NCBI GenBank assembly: GCA_040901795.1
Contig: JBBDYH010000087.1
Coordinates: forward strand, 49,938 to 113,937
Direction: 5' to 3'
DNA: 64,000 nucleotides
DNA from: JBBDYH01 sp040901795
GTDB lineage: Bacteria > Planctomycetota > Planctomycetia > Pirellulales > JALHPA01
Below, in pieces: positions 27,934 to 36,480 of the stretch. Made by a program: the position numbers and the translations under genes. The number at the start of each line of letters is the position of its first letter. Within the stretch, counting starts at the first letter, position 1. Under the pieces are notes generated by a model, which ran no database searches, was not told where the DNA came from, and worked only from the letters and a program-made list of their open reading frames with translations.

Positions 27934-28578
27934 ATGCGGCCAACTCGATTTGCAACCTGTGTAGCGCTTACTGTCGTTCTGCTAGCAGCAGCAACTGCTG
28001 AGGCGGCGACCTTAGCCCCCGGTGCGCTTCTCACGCCCGTACCGGCCGAAGCAGAGCCGGTGGGAGGCGTCGTATTGGCGACACAAACGTCGCCGTTTGT
28101 GTCCACCACGTATACGGGCGAGCTGACCTCGACCGTCATTTCGGGCGACACCAGCAACACTCTCGGCGGACTGACGTTCACCTACGTACTGCGGAATCTT
28201 ACCGGAACGCACAGCATCAATCGTTTGTCGATCAACGGTTTCGACGACTTCCGCACCGATGTGGGCCGCGCGGCGCCGGCTGGTACCATCGTACCGGCTT
28301 ACGCCGACCGCGAAGCGTCGGGCACCTCAATCGGGTTCTCGTGGGTCTCGGCTCCAATCGGATCGGGCGCTATCGCCGCTGGTCAGACCAGCGCTACCCT
28401 GGTGGTCCAAACGAACTCGCCGGTATTTGTGCCCACGTCAGCATTCGTGCTCGATGGTTTCCCAGCCGGCATGCTCGCGTTTGCTCCGGTTCCGGAGCCT
28501 TCGACCTTCGTGCTCGCCGGCACGGGCCTGGCGCTAATGGTCTATGGCTTCTCACGGCGTCGCCGCAGCGGCCGGTAG
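27934..28578 (+). CDS. PEP-CTERM exported protein (214 aa)
   Basis: A signal peptide (RFATCVALTVVLLAAATAEA) is followed by a beta-rich region of no known domain (TYTGELTSTVISGDTSNTLGGL, then VLRNLTGTHSINRLSING). The C-terminus is VPEPSTF, a hydrophobic helix and FSRRRRSGR, the PEP-CTERM/exosortase signal. It is probably a small secreted matrix or envelope component. The ribosome site GAGGGAGAG is strong. A clear terminator follows at 28625. Confidence 0.9.
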   Translation: MRPTRFATCVALTVVLLAAATAEAATLAPGALLTPVPAEAEPVGGVVLATQTSPFVSTTYTGELTSTVISGDTSNTLGGLTFTYVLRNLTGTHSINRLSINGFDDFRTDVGRAAPAGTIVPAYADREASGTSIGFSWVSAPIGSGAIAAGQTSATLVVQTNSPVFVPTSAFVLDGFPAGMLAFAPVPEPSTFVLAGTGLALMVYGFSRRRRSGR

Positions 28579-28624
28579 TCGGGCTGGTTTCCGGCGTCAT
28601 CGAAAATGTCAGCGTTGCGAGTAC

Positions 28625-28654
28625 GACGGCCTTCTAGGGCCGTCAATTTTTTTT
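28625..28654 (+). terminator. Rho-independent terminator after the PEP-CTERM gene
   Basis: GACGGCC and GGCCGTC form a seven-pair stem around TTCTAG, followed by eight T. The stem itself belongs to repeat family H. Confidence 0.85.
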
Positions 28655-28687
28655 GCCCATGGAAAGATCGACGCGCATCGTCTCTGG

Positions 28688-28936
28688 CTACTCTTCGGCC
28701 TTCTTGCGGTTCTCTTCCGAGACCAGTTCCATGAATTGGCTCAGGCATTGAGCCATCTCGGCCTGCATCTGGATCACGCCAATCATGGCCTTAGCGAGTG
28801 CCTGTAGCTCAGGCGGGTGCTCCTTCTTGGCCGCAATTTCCGCGACACTGCGCAACAGCGAGGCGTCGAGTTTTGACAATCCCGGGGACGGCTGGTTGCC
28901 GCCATCCGCCGCGGCGGACGATGCATCTGCGACCAT
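28688..28936 (-). CDS. Small conserved-looking protein (82 aa)
   Basis: Starts MVADASSAAADGGNQPSPGL and is otherwise helical (LRSVAEIAAKKEHPPELQALAKAMIGVIQMQAEMAQCLSQFM), with no signal or membrane helix. The frame opens with TTTGGAG at good spacing before the ATG. Heptad-like Leu/Met spacing suggests a coiled-coil or bundle. I do not recognise the family. It stands alone between a terminator and the tRNA. Confidence 0.7.
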   Translation of the reverse strand: MVADASSAAADGGNQPSPGLSKLDASLLRSVAEIAAKKEHPPELQALAKAMIGVIQMQAEMAQCLSQFMELVSEENRKKAEE

Positions 28937-29033
28937 GGCGGATTCTCCAAAGAGGGTCTCGTAAGCCGATCGGATGTGACTGAAAAGACCGAGCCGCGAT
29001 TCGGGCTCCGCGCGATCAAAGCGGAACGCGAAC

Positions 29034-29107
29034 TAGCGACGGGCGGACTCGAACCGCCGACACGCGGCTTATGAAGCCGCTGCTCTAACCAACTGAGCTA
29101 CGTCGCC
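29034..29107 (-). tRNA. tRNA with CAT anticodon (Met elongator most likely)
   Basis: The minus strand folds as GGCGACG, D-arm GCTCAGTTGGTTAGAGC, anticodon arm GCGGC-TTCATAA-GCCGC, variable GTGTC, T-arm GGCGG-TTCGAGT-CCGCC, then CGTCGCT-A. The 3' CCA is not encoded. Anticodon CAT could in principle be the lysidine-modified Ile tRNA, but the body looks like Met elongator. Confidence 0.92.
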
Positions 29108-29251
29108 AAACGACACAAGGCCCGGAGCGGGCCTCGGTGCAGTTGATTTTACGGAAAACCAATCATGGCGACAACAGCCGACGACGCACCCCGATGACGC
29201 TCTGATGCACTTTCATTCCCCTTTCCGCCATCCGCATCCCCCTTTGAACCG

Positions 29252-30178
29252 TCACGCGGTTTCCGGCATAAACGTCGGCATCACGACCGCGCTGGGCGGC
29301 CGATACTCCCCCCGGACCTGGCCAAAGTGAATTTCGCAGTTTCGCGCTCCCCATCCATACAGCGCCTGCACCAGCGCCGCACATTCGACCGGCGCCAACA
29401 GCACCGGCGTCGCGCCTGCACGCTGTCGCAGCTCCGTTAGGATCAATGCAGCGGCTTGCTCTTCCTGCCGCATCACGCCCGGTCCCAACATGTTGCTCCC
29501 CGGGTGCGCGACAGAAACCAGAAACGCTTCGATTTGCCCCTGCGAGTTCTCGTAGACCGACGTATGCCAGATGCCGCGGCGGTTTTCGACGAAATAGCGA
29601 TAGTCCTTCTCGCGGCGAATATGAACCAGTTCCTCTTCCAACGCTGCCATCGCCGGTACGTCAGCGAGCGTGGCCTCGCGGACACGGTCGAGGCCGTGCA
29701 CCGTCGTCGGCAGCTTGTCGGGCGATGGAACGTACATGTCCTGATAGAGTCTTCGCGGCACAAAGCCGTTGCGGTTGTAAAGCGAGAACGAGTCCAGGTT
29801 CATCGCACTCGATACCAGTCGCACGGGCTTCCCCTCTCGCTCCGCAAAGTCGATGATGTACCGCAGCAGCTTGCCCGCGACGCCGCGGCCGAAGGCCTCG
29901 GGATGGGCATTCATAATGCCCAGCGAAACATGTGTCTCGCGCGGGTGGTAGAAACAAGAACCGACCAGTTGCCCGCTGGCGGCGTCTTCGGCCACGACGC
30001 AGCAGCCCGGGTCGAGGTCCTCGTAGACCTCGCAAAACAACCGACACGATGACGGCCCGTGCGGAAAGATCGCCGGCTTATTGCCGGCCTGGTACCAGCG
30101 GTTGGTCGAATGGCAGATCAGGTCCGCCACCTGGTCCCATTCATCGGGACGCATCGCTCGCAATTGTAGATCTGCCAT
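29252..30178 (-). CDS. GNAT-family N-acetyltransferase, two GNAT-like halves
   Basis: The 308-residue protein holds a complete GNAT domain in residues 1-150. It has MRPDEWDQVADLI, GQLVGSCFYHP, and the acetyl-CoA loop region IMNAHPEAFGRGVAGKLLRYIIDFA, followed by LYNRNGF. The second half (160-300) repeats the fold without a good Q/RxxGxG/A loop, so it may be structural. The acceptor substrate is not readable from sequence. The gene stands between the tRNA and the divergent CPBP protease. Confidence 0.88.
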   Translation of the reverse strand: MADLQLRAMRPDEWDQVADLICHSTNRWYQAGNKPAIFPHGPSSCRLFCEVYEDLDPGCCVVAEDAASGQLVGSCFYHPRETHVSLGIMNAHPEAFGRGVAGKLLRYIIDFAEREGKPVRLVSSAMNLDSFSLYNRNGFVPRRLYQDMYVPSPDKLPTTVHGLDRVREATLADVPAMAALEEELVHIRREKDYRYFVENRRGIWHTSVYENSQGQIEAFLVSVAHPGSNMLGPGVMRQEEQAAALILTELRQRAGATPVLLAPVECAALVQALYGWGARNCEIHFGQVRGEYRPPSAVVMPTFMPETA

Positions 30179-30287
30179 CTAATGTCCCTGTAGCGGTGAA
30201 TGCAACCCAATTGCCTCGCTCGGCTATCCAGTTTAGGAACACTCGTTGACGAATGCAAAACAGCGCAAGCACCGAGGTGGTCACGAT

Positions 30288-31013
30288 ATGACGGCGCGAA
30301 CCCAGTGGCCGCTGATCCTCATTGCGATCTCTTATCCGTCGCTGCTGACATGGTTTTACTTCATCGCGCTCGCCGGCGAGACAGCAGCCGTGCAGCAGAC
30401 GGCGTACACGGCCGGAAAGCTCGTCCAGTTTGGATTCCCAATCGTATGGGCCTGGTTCTACCGCCGTTCGGCCTTCGGCCTTCCCAAACCACGGCTCGCC
30501 GGCGTGCTGGAAGGTCTCGGGTTTGGCGCGTTGGTTGCCGGCGGAATGCTCGCCGCGTACCACTTCTGGCTCAAGCCGGCGGCGTTTTTCAGCGCGGCGA
30601 CAGAGCCCATCCTGGCGAAGGTCACCGGCCTCGGGTTGTTGACGCCCGTGGCGTTCATCGCGCTCGGCGTTTTCTATTCCCTGGGCCATTCGCTTTTGGA
30701 AGAGTACTACTGGCGTTGGTTCGTGTTCGCACGGCTGGCCGAAGCCATGCGCCTCCGAACGGCGATCATCGTGTCCAGCATCGGATTCGCGGCCCATCAC
30801 GTGCTGGTCATCGGCGTCTACTTCGGCTGGACTTCGCTGACCACTTGGCTGTTTTCGTTTTGCGTGGCGATTGGCGGCGCAGCGTGGGCATGGCTCTACC
30901 ACCGCAGCGGATCCCTGGTTGGCCCCTGGCTCAGCCATCTACTCGTCGACGCGTCGATCTTCGCAATCGGCTACGATGTGGTCTTTAATCGTGGCGGCGC
31001 GATCCACGCCTAG
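30288..31013 (+). CDS. CPBP-family intramembrane metalloprotease
   Basis: The 241-residue polytopic protein has about seven hydrophobic helices. The CPBP/Abi active-site motifs are EEYYWR (E138, E139, R143), FAAHH (H170-H171) and WLSHLLVDASI. Such proteins cleave or modify prenylated or small membrane substrates. ATG at 30288 has a GAGGTGG site. An in-frame TTG at 30246 is less likely. Partner unknown. Confidence 0.9.
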   Translation: MTARTQWPLILIAISYPSLLTWFYFIALAGETAAVQQTAYTAGKLVQFGFPIVWAWFYRRSAFGLPKPRLAGVLEGLGFGALVAGGMLAAYHFWLKPAAFFSAATEPILAKVTGLGLLTPVAFIALGVFYSLGHSLLEEYYWRWFVFARLAEAMRLRTAIIVSSIGFAAHHVLVIGVYFGWTSLTTWLFSFCVAIGGAAWAWLYHRSGSLVGPWLSHLLVDASIFAIGYDVVFNRGGAIHA

Positions 31014-31031
31014 GCGCCGGCTGGGTGGGAC

Positions 31032-31052
31032 GGACAAGCGCGGCGTTTGTCC
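31032..31052. repeat. Short palindrome between the CPBP and sigma-factor genes
   Basis: GGACAA/TTGTCC arms enclose GCGCGGCGT. No T-run follows. The rest of 31014-31242 shows no other feature. Confidence 0.4.
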
Positions 31053-31242
31053 GCGGATTGGGTTTGCAGTCCGCGTTTGGCCGCCACTGACGAAAGATCT
31101 CATCCGTGTCGCCCAAATTGTGCAGCTAAGAACGCCGCGGCTGCGGCATTTCTTTGCCAATCCCGGAAAATATCCCAAAAAAGCGTTCGGTTTGCCTCCG
31201 CCGCGCCTTCTTACTGTTAGAGAAGCGAAAGACCGCTCGCCA

Positions 31243-31854
31243 ATGCCTAGCTCCAGCGACCAGACGAGCCAGCTCATCGCGGCGGCAAGGCGTGCCGATC
31301 GGCAGTCGCTTTCGACGCTCTTGGAGCTGTTTCGCAACTACTTGCGGCTGTTGGCCCGTACCGGAATCGATACCACACTACGCGGCAAGGCCGACCCCTC
31401 GGATTTGGTCCAGGAAACGATGATCAAGGCCACGCAGAATTTTGACGGCTTTCGGGGCCAGAGTGAGGCGGAGCTCGCTGCCTGGCTGCGGCAGATCCTC
31501 GCCCAATGCCTGATCCACCACGCCCGCCACTATCGAGCGTCGACCCGGCGTGTCACCCGCGAGCGCTCGCTCACCGATCTCTTGGAACAATCCTCGATGC
31601 ACCTCTCTGCGCTGGCCGCGGGCCGAGCCAACCTCTCCGAGTCTTTGCCGCAGGGGCGAGATGCGGGCGTGGTGCTCGCCGAGGCGATGGCCCAGCTTTC
31701 CGACGATTACCGCGAGGTGATCACGCTGCGCAACCTGGAGCAGTTGGAATGGGCTCAAGTGGCGAAGAAAATGGGGCGGTCCGCGGATGCCGTGCGAATG
31801 CTGTGGCTCCGCGCGCTCAAGCAGCTCCGTCCACTCGTGGAGGCCCGGATATGA
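31243..31854 (+). CDS. ECF-type RNA polymerase sigma factor
   Basis: The 203-residue protein has region 2 (residues 10-85) with DPSDLVQETMIKATQNFDGFRG and an adjoining AWLRQILAQCLIHHARHYRAS helix. Region 4 (130-200) has LAEAMAQLSDDYREVITLRNLEQLEWAQVAKKMGRSADAVRMLWLRALKQL, the promoter-reading helix-turn-helix. Its stop overlaps the kinase ATG as ATGA, so it is translationally coupled to the kinase. The kinase probably controls it or shares its signal, as in the planctomycete sigma/Ser-Thr-kinase groups. No anti-sigma gene is visible. Confidence 0.92.
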   Translation: MPSSSDQTSQLIAAARRADRQSLSTLLELFRNYLRLLARTGIDTTLRGKADPSDLVQETMIKATQNFDGFRGQSEAELAAWLRQILAQCLIHHARHYRASTRRVTRERSLTDLLEQSSMHLSALAAGRANLSESLPQGRDAGVVLAEAMAQLSDDYREVITLRNLEQLEWAQVAKKMGRSADAVRMLWLRALKQLRPLVEARI

Positions 31855-34800
31855 CAGGCGCCAAGAAAGTAGCAGTCACACTTCCGTTGCCGTCTCCGCA
31901 CCCGGAGCGCGCGGGTTACAGCAATATCCATCTCAATACCTCCCGCGGAATCGATACGTCGAAAGAACAGCGGCTCGTCGAACTGCTCGACCGCTGCCTC
32001 GCCGACATCCAGGCTGGCCGCAGCGTCGATCGTGACGCTCTTCTCGCCGACAATCCGGAACTGGCCGACGAGCTTGGCGATTATCTCGACAGCCTGCGCT
32101 TTATCAGCGCGTTTCGCGGCGCCGACGAGCCCGTGGCCATCGACCTCGTGCAGTCGCTACGCACGCTGGGCGACTACCGACTCATCCGCGAGCTTGGCCG
32201 CGGCGGCATGGGCGTGGTCTACGAGGCCGAGCAGATTTCGCTCTCGCGCCGCGTGGCGCTCAAGATCCTCCCCTTCGCCTCCGTGCTCGACCCGCGGCAC
32301 CTGCAGCGGTTCAAGAACGAGGCCATTGCCGCGGCGCAGCTCGCCCATCCGCACATTGTCGATGTCCACGGCGTAGGTTGCGAGCGAGGGGTGCATTTCT
32401 ACGCCATGCGGCTGATCGAAGGCCAAACCCTCGCAGCGGTGATCGAAGCGATGCGTTTAGCAGCCGCCGGCACGGCGGCTATGGAGTGCGGGGACTCGTC
32501 ACCGCTTTCTTTTTCAAGTGACGATGCGTCAAGAGCAAATGCAACGGTGATTGAAATCCAAAGCGACGACAAGTCGTCGCACTCCAAGGACACCGTCGTC
32601 GCTGCACTGTCTACTCTCCGCGCCGAGCGCCCCCGCGACTTCTACCGCCGCGTGGCCGAGCTCGGCATCCAAGCCGCCGAAGCGCTCGACCACGCCCACC
32701 AGATGGGCATCGTCCACCGCGACATCAAGCCGTCAAACTTGATGCTGGAGTGTAGCCATCTCGCTCGTAGCCATCTCGCTCCGCGAGATGGAGCATTGAT
32801 GTCTCATCACGCGGAGCGTGATGACTACACTTCCCTGGACCCTCCCAAACTCTGGATCACCGACTTCGGCCTGGCCCGCATCCAAGCCGACGCCGGCATG
32901 ACGCTCACCGGCGACCTCCTCGGCACACTCCGCTACATGTCCCCCGAGCAAGCCGAAGGCAAATCCGCGTTCCTCGACCACCGCACCGACATTTATTCGC
33001 TGGGCATCACGCTTTACGAGCTGGCGACCCTCCGCCCCGCCTTCCCTGCCGACGACCGCCAGACGCTGCTTCGTCAAATCGCCAACGATGAGCCACCGCC
33101 GCCGCGAAAGCTCAACGCGGCGGTCCCCGCCGAATTGGAAACCATCCTCCTCAAAGCGATCGCCAAGGATCCGGCCGAGCGGTATGTGACCGCCAGAGAG
33201 TTCGCCGACGACTTGGGACGATTCAGGGATCAGAGAGCCATCAAGGCCAGGCCGCCCACTGTTTGGCAACGCGTCAACAGATTAGTGCGCCGTCATCGGG
33301 CCATTGCCGTCTGGGCTCTTCTCGCTCTGGTTCTTATCGCGCTCGCGATGATCGTGAGCATCATGCTAATCGCGCGTGAGCGAGACACGGCGATTGCGGC
33401 CCACGATGACGCTGAACAACAACGTCAGCTCGCCGATCGGAGTTCAAACGAAGCCCAAGCGCAAACCCGTAAGGCACAGAATGCCAGACAAGAAGCCGAG
33501 CGGCAACGCGATGCCGTGTCCCAAAACCTGTACTATGCCGACATGCGTCTCGGTCTGGTCGATTGGACGGCCGGCAACCTGTCGCGGCTGTCACGCAAAC
33601 TCACCGACCATATCCCGCAGACCGGCCGAGACGATCTCCGCGCGTGGGAGTGGTATTACCTCCTCTCCGTCTGCCATCAGGACGAGCGGACGCTGACGGA
33701 TCATTCGGGCCAGGTCGCGTCCGTCGCCTGGAGCCCGGACGGACGGTACGTGGCCTCAGCAAGCGATGACGGGACCGCGCGGGTATGGGACACCACGTCC
33801 TGGCGCCTCCTCCGGACCTTCCGATTTAGTATTCAATTAAAAAGGGCCGTGTCTTGGTCTCCCGACAGCCAGTGGCTGGCTTGGGGGTCCGTAGCCCCTG
33901 ACAATGCGGTTTACCTCTGGAACGTCCATAGCGGCGAGGTCAAATCACTGCGGGGGCACACCTCGTCCGTGTGGACCATCGCCTGGCATCCGAAAGGCAC
34001 GAAACTGGCCTCGGCAGGCATGGATCAGACCATTCGCATTTGGGAGCCGGCTACCGATTCGTGCCTCGGCGTGTTGACGGAGGCGGGCGGAAACATCGGT
34101 TCGGTGGCCTGGAGTCCGGACGGAAACTGGCTGGCGTCGGCCAGTGAACAGGTCGGGATCAAGGTTTGGGATGCCGTCTCCGGACAAGTATTGCGTGACG
34201 ACCTTCATCGAAGTAGTACACGCGTGGCCTGGAGTCCCGACGGAAAGCAATTGGCTGTAGGCACGGAGGCGGGCAAGTGCATTCTGTACCGGACCGTTGA
34301 TTGGGTTGAGACCAGGCAGTGGGACGCTCACATCGGCGGCGTGCAATGCGTAGCGTGGCACCACGAGGGAAGCCGGTTGGCTTCGGCTGGGGCGGACAAC
34401 CTGATCCGGGTTTGGGATCCAGCCGAGGCTACGTGCCTGCTCACGCTGCGCGCTCACCTCACACAAGTGCTTTGCGTCGCGTGGGAGCCGGCTGGCAAGC
34501 GCCTGGCTTCGGCGAGCATGGACGGGACCATAAAAGTGTGGCGCGTGCCCCCGGCGCCCCAGCCCCGCCTCCTGGAGAGCAGCTCCGGCGCGGTTCAGGC
34601 GATCGCCTGGGGCGAAGAGCCGGGTACGCTCAAGGCGTTCGATGCCAAGGAGGGCTCGATCAGTCTTTGGGATGTAGCCACGGGGCAGCGCAGGGGACGG
34701 ACGCCAGTTGTGAAGGGGACATTCGGGCAGTTCTCCTCGGGTGGCAAGCTGTTGGCGGTTGCGGCAACCGGTGAAGAAACCCCGCGGTTGCTCGTCTGCG

Positions 34801-36290
34801 ACGCGCGCTCGGGAAAGACGCTCCACACCGTGGCAGCAGTCGTTCCTGCCATTGCCTCCTTTTCACCGGACATGACCCAGCTCGCCGTGGCGAAAGGGCC
34901 GACCCTGGAAATCGCGGACCTGGGCCGAAACGAAGTGGTTTTCCGCTGGGACGGTGTGGTGATCGGAGCGGTCTCCTGGTCGCCGGCCGGGCGGCACGTG
35001 GCAATCGCCGGACGAGGCGAGCCAGGCGACGGCGGTTACCTGCAACACGCAGGGTGGGTTCACGTCTTCGACACCGCCAAGCGCGAGAGGATCTTGAAAC
35101 TGCGCCACGGAACCAGCCGGATTGCGGCGACAGCGGTATCGTGGAGTCCCGACGAGAAGCGGCTGGTTTCCGGAGATGCCAACGGCCTGGCCGAAGTCTG
35201 GGAGCGCTCGACCGGCCAGAAGGTCGTGAGTGCGCACTTGCACACGGCCAGCATCAATGCCCTGGCTTGGTCGCCGGACGGTCGTCGGATCGCCTCAGGA
35301 AGCGCCGACAAGACGGTTCGTATCTGGGATCCCGATCGGGGCGAAGAACTGCTGAGATTCGACACCGAGGAAGTCCAAGTGACGCTGCTTCAGTGGTCCC
35401 CGGACGGCCGCAGCCTGGCGGCGGCCTGTGCTGACGGCACGATTCAGATTTGGGATGCATCGGCCGGATACCGCTTCATTCAGAGTGAGGCGTATGCGCT
35501 AGAACAGGCCCGTCCCCAACTGAAGGAAGCGAGGGACAGGCTAATCGAGATGGATCGCCTGGCCGGTGAGTACCAGGCCACCGGCCGGCTTCCGGAGGCC
35601 ATCACGCTCATCGAGTCAGTGCTGGCGGAATTGGCGAAAATGAGCGCCACGCCCGGATTCGACGAGCAAGACAGACTTTGCGTAATGAACCATCTGGCGG
35701 GGGCGTACAGTCAGGCGGGCCGGCCGCAAGACGGCATCCGCCTCCTTGAGCCGCAACTGGAGAAACTGAAGGCCACGGAAGGCCCCAATCACTCGTACAC
35801 GGCCTACTGCGCGCAAAGCCTGGCCACGAGCTATTTTCACGCCGCCAGATACGACGAGGCCGAGCCGCTGTGGGTCGACGCGCTGGCCGTGCGCCGGAAG
35901 GTGGAGGGCTCACAGTCGCCCGCCACCGAGTACGTGCTCTTCGCCCTGGGTGAAAACCGGTTAAAGCAACACAAATACGCCGAGGCCGAGCCAGTGCTCC
36001 GCGAGGCTGTGGCGCTCCGCGAGAAATACAGTCCAGACAACTGGATGACATTCCAGCGGAAGTCGATGCTGGGCGGGAGCTTGCTGAGCCAGAAGAACTA
36101 CGCCGAGGCGGAACCGCTGCTTCTGTCCGGCTACGAGGGGATGAAGCAGCGCGAGGAAAAGATTCCGCCACAAGACAAGGTTAGTCTGACTGAAGCCGCC
36201 GAGCGGCTGGTGCAGCTCTACGATGCCTGGGGCTCTCCAGAGAAGGCGGCGGAATGGCGCAAGACGTTGGCCACCGACAGCAAGAAATAG
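31851..36290 (+). CDS. Ser/Thr protein kinase with WD40 and TPR repeats, carrying two palindromic insertions
   Basis: The 1479-residue protein has a kinase domain (about 108-465): RELGRGGMGVVYEA (G-loop), K138, E157, HRDIKPSN (D291) and ITDFGLA (DFG 338-340). A helix at about 484-508 follows, then a WD40 propeller (about 615-1210, repeated SW-PDG and -W-P units) and TPR-like repeats (about 1210-1470). Its kinase domain is interrupted in frame by palindrome family B (MECGDSSPLSF to SSHSK, residues 211-246) before helix E, and by family C (CSHLARSHLAPRDGAL to DDYT, residues 301-327) between the catalytic loop and DFG. All catalytic residues remain. The start is the ATG of the ATGA overlap with the sigma factor. 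Confidence 0.95.
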   Translation: MTGAKKVAVTLPLPSPHPERAGYSNIHLNTSRGIDTSKEQRLVELLDRCLADIQAGRSVDRDALLADNPELADELGDYLDSLRFISAFRGADEPVAIDLVQSLRTLGDYRLIRELGRGGMGVVYEAEQISLSRRVALKILPFASVLDPRHLQRFKNEAIAAAQLAHPHIVDVHGVGCERGVHFYAMRLIEGQTLAAVIEAMRLAAAGTAAMECGDSSPLSFSSDDASRANATVIEIQSDDKSSHSKDTVVAALSTLRAERPRDFYRRVAELGIQAAEALDHAHQMGIVHRDIKPSNLMLECSHLARSHLAPRDGALMSHHAERDDYTSLDPPKLWITDFGLARIQADAGMTLTGDLLGTLRYMSPEQAEGKSAFLDHRTDIYSLGITLYELATLRPAFPADDRQTLLRQIANDEPPPPRKLNAAVPAELETILLKAIAKDPAERYVTAREFADDLGRFRDQRAIKARPPTVWQRVNRLVRRHRAIAVWALLALVLIALAMIVSIMLIARERDTAIAAHDDAEQQRQLADRSSNEAQAQTRKAQNARQEAERQRDAVSQNLYYADMRLGLVDWTAGNLSRLSRKLTDHIPQTGRDDLRAWEWYYLLSVCHQDERTLTDHSGQVASVAWSPDGRYVASASDDGTARVWDTTSWRLLRTFRFSIQLKRAVSWSPDSQWLAWGSVAPDNAVYLWNVHSGEVKSLRGHTSSVWTIAWHPKGTKLASAGMDQTIRIWEPATDSCLGVLTEAGGNIGSVAWSPDGNWLASASEQVGIKVWDAVSGQVLRDDLHRSSTRVAWSPDGKQLAVGTEAGKCILYRTVDWVETRQWDAHIGGVQCVAWHHEGSRLASAGADNLIRVWDPAEATCLLTLRAHLTQVLCVAWEPAGKRLASASMDGTIKVWRVPPAPQPRLLESSSGAVQAIAWGEEPGTLKAFDAKEGSISLWDVATGQRRGRTPVVKGTFGQFSSGGKLLAVAATGEETPRLLVCDARSGKTLHTVAAVVPAIASFSPDMTQLAVAKGPTLEIADLGRNEVVFRWDGVVIGAVSWSPAGRHVAIAGRGEPGDGGYLQHAGWVHVFDTAKRERILKLRHGTSRIAATAVSWSPDEKRLVSGDANGLAEVWERSTGQKVVSAHLHTASINALAWSPDGRRIASGSADKTVRIWDPDRGEELLRFDTEEVQVTLLQWSPDGRSLAAACADGTIQIWDASAGYRFIQSEAYALEQARPQLKEARDRLIEMDRLAGEYQATGRLPEAITLIESVLAELAKMSATPGFDEQDRLCVMNHLAGAYSQAGRPQDGIRLLEPQLEKLKATEGPNHSYTAYCAQSLATSYFHAARYDEAEPLWVDALAVRRKVEGSQSPATEYVLFALGENRLKQHKYAEAEPVLREAVALREKYSPDNWMTFQRKSMLGGSLLSQKNYAEAEPLLLSGYEGMKQREEKIPPQDKVSLTEAAERLVQLYDAWGSPEKAAEWRKTLATDSKK
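32480..32589 (+). repeat. Palindromic element family B inside the kinase gene
   Basis: The left arm TATGGAGTGCGGGGACTCGT is mirrored by the right arm ACAAGTCGTCGCACTCCA. A central TTTCTTTTTCAA/TTGAAATCCAAAGC junction is shared with the intergenic copies at 54847 and 59547. Confidence 0.85.
32752..32828 (+). repeat. Palindromic element family C inside the kinase gene
   Basis: Two stem-loops, CATCTCGCTCCGCGAGATG and CATCACGCGGAGCGTGATG, lie between GTAGCC and GACTAC ends. A partial duplicate of the left end (GTAGCCATCTCGCTC) precedes it. Confidence 0.8.
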
Positions 36291-36480
36291 TGGTCTGTCC
36301 ATTGTCCTTCGAGCAGCGAACAACGAAGGACTGTCCCGCAAGAAACAAAAGCGGCCGGTGAGGTTTAGCCGCGAAGCACGCCCTCACCGGCCAAGCATCT
36401 CCTCGGCGCTCGGTTTGCGCGCCGGAAGCGATGTCGTTTTCATTATATCGCAGACCGCAGCCACTACCGGAGACCATATC

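Noticed and set aside
29034..29107. Assigning the CAT tRNA to isoleucine
   Set aside because: The body resembles Met elongator; lysidine-type Ile tRNA cannot be excluded without comparison, so Met is the preferred call.
30141..30938. 265-codon minus-strand frame
   Set aside because: Antisense to the CPBP protease and spans its start region; no motif.
31506..31850. Upstream extension of the kinase frame
   Set aside because: It overlaps the sigma factor gene; the ATG of the ATGA overlap gives a sound start and the extension has no kinase sequence.
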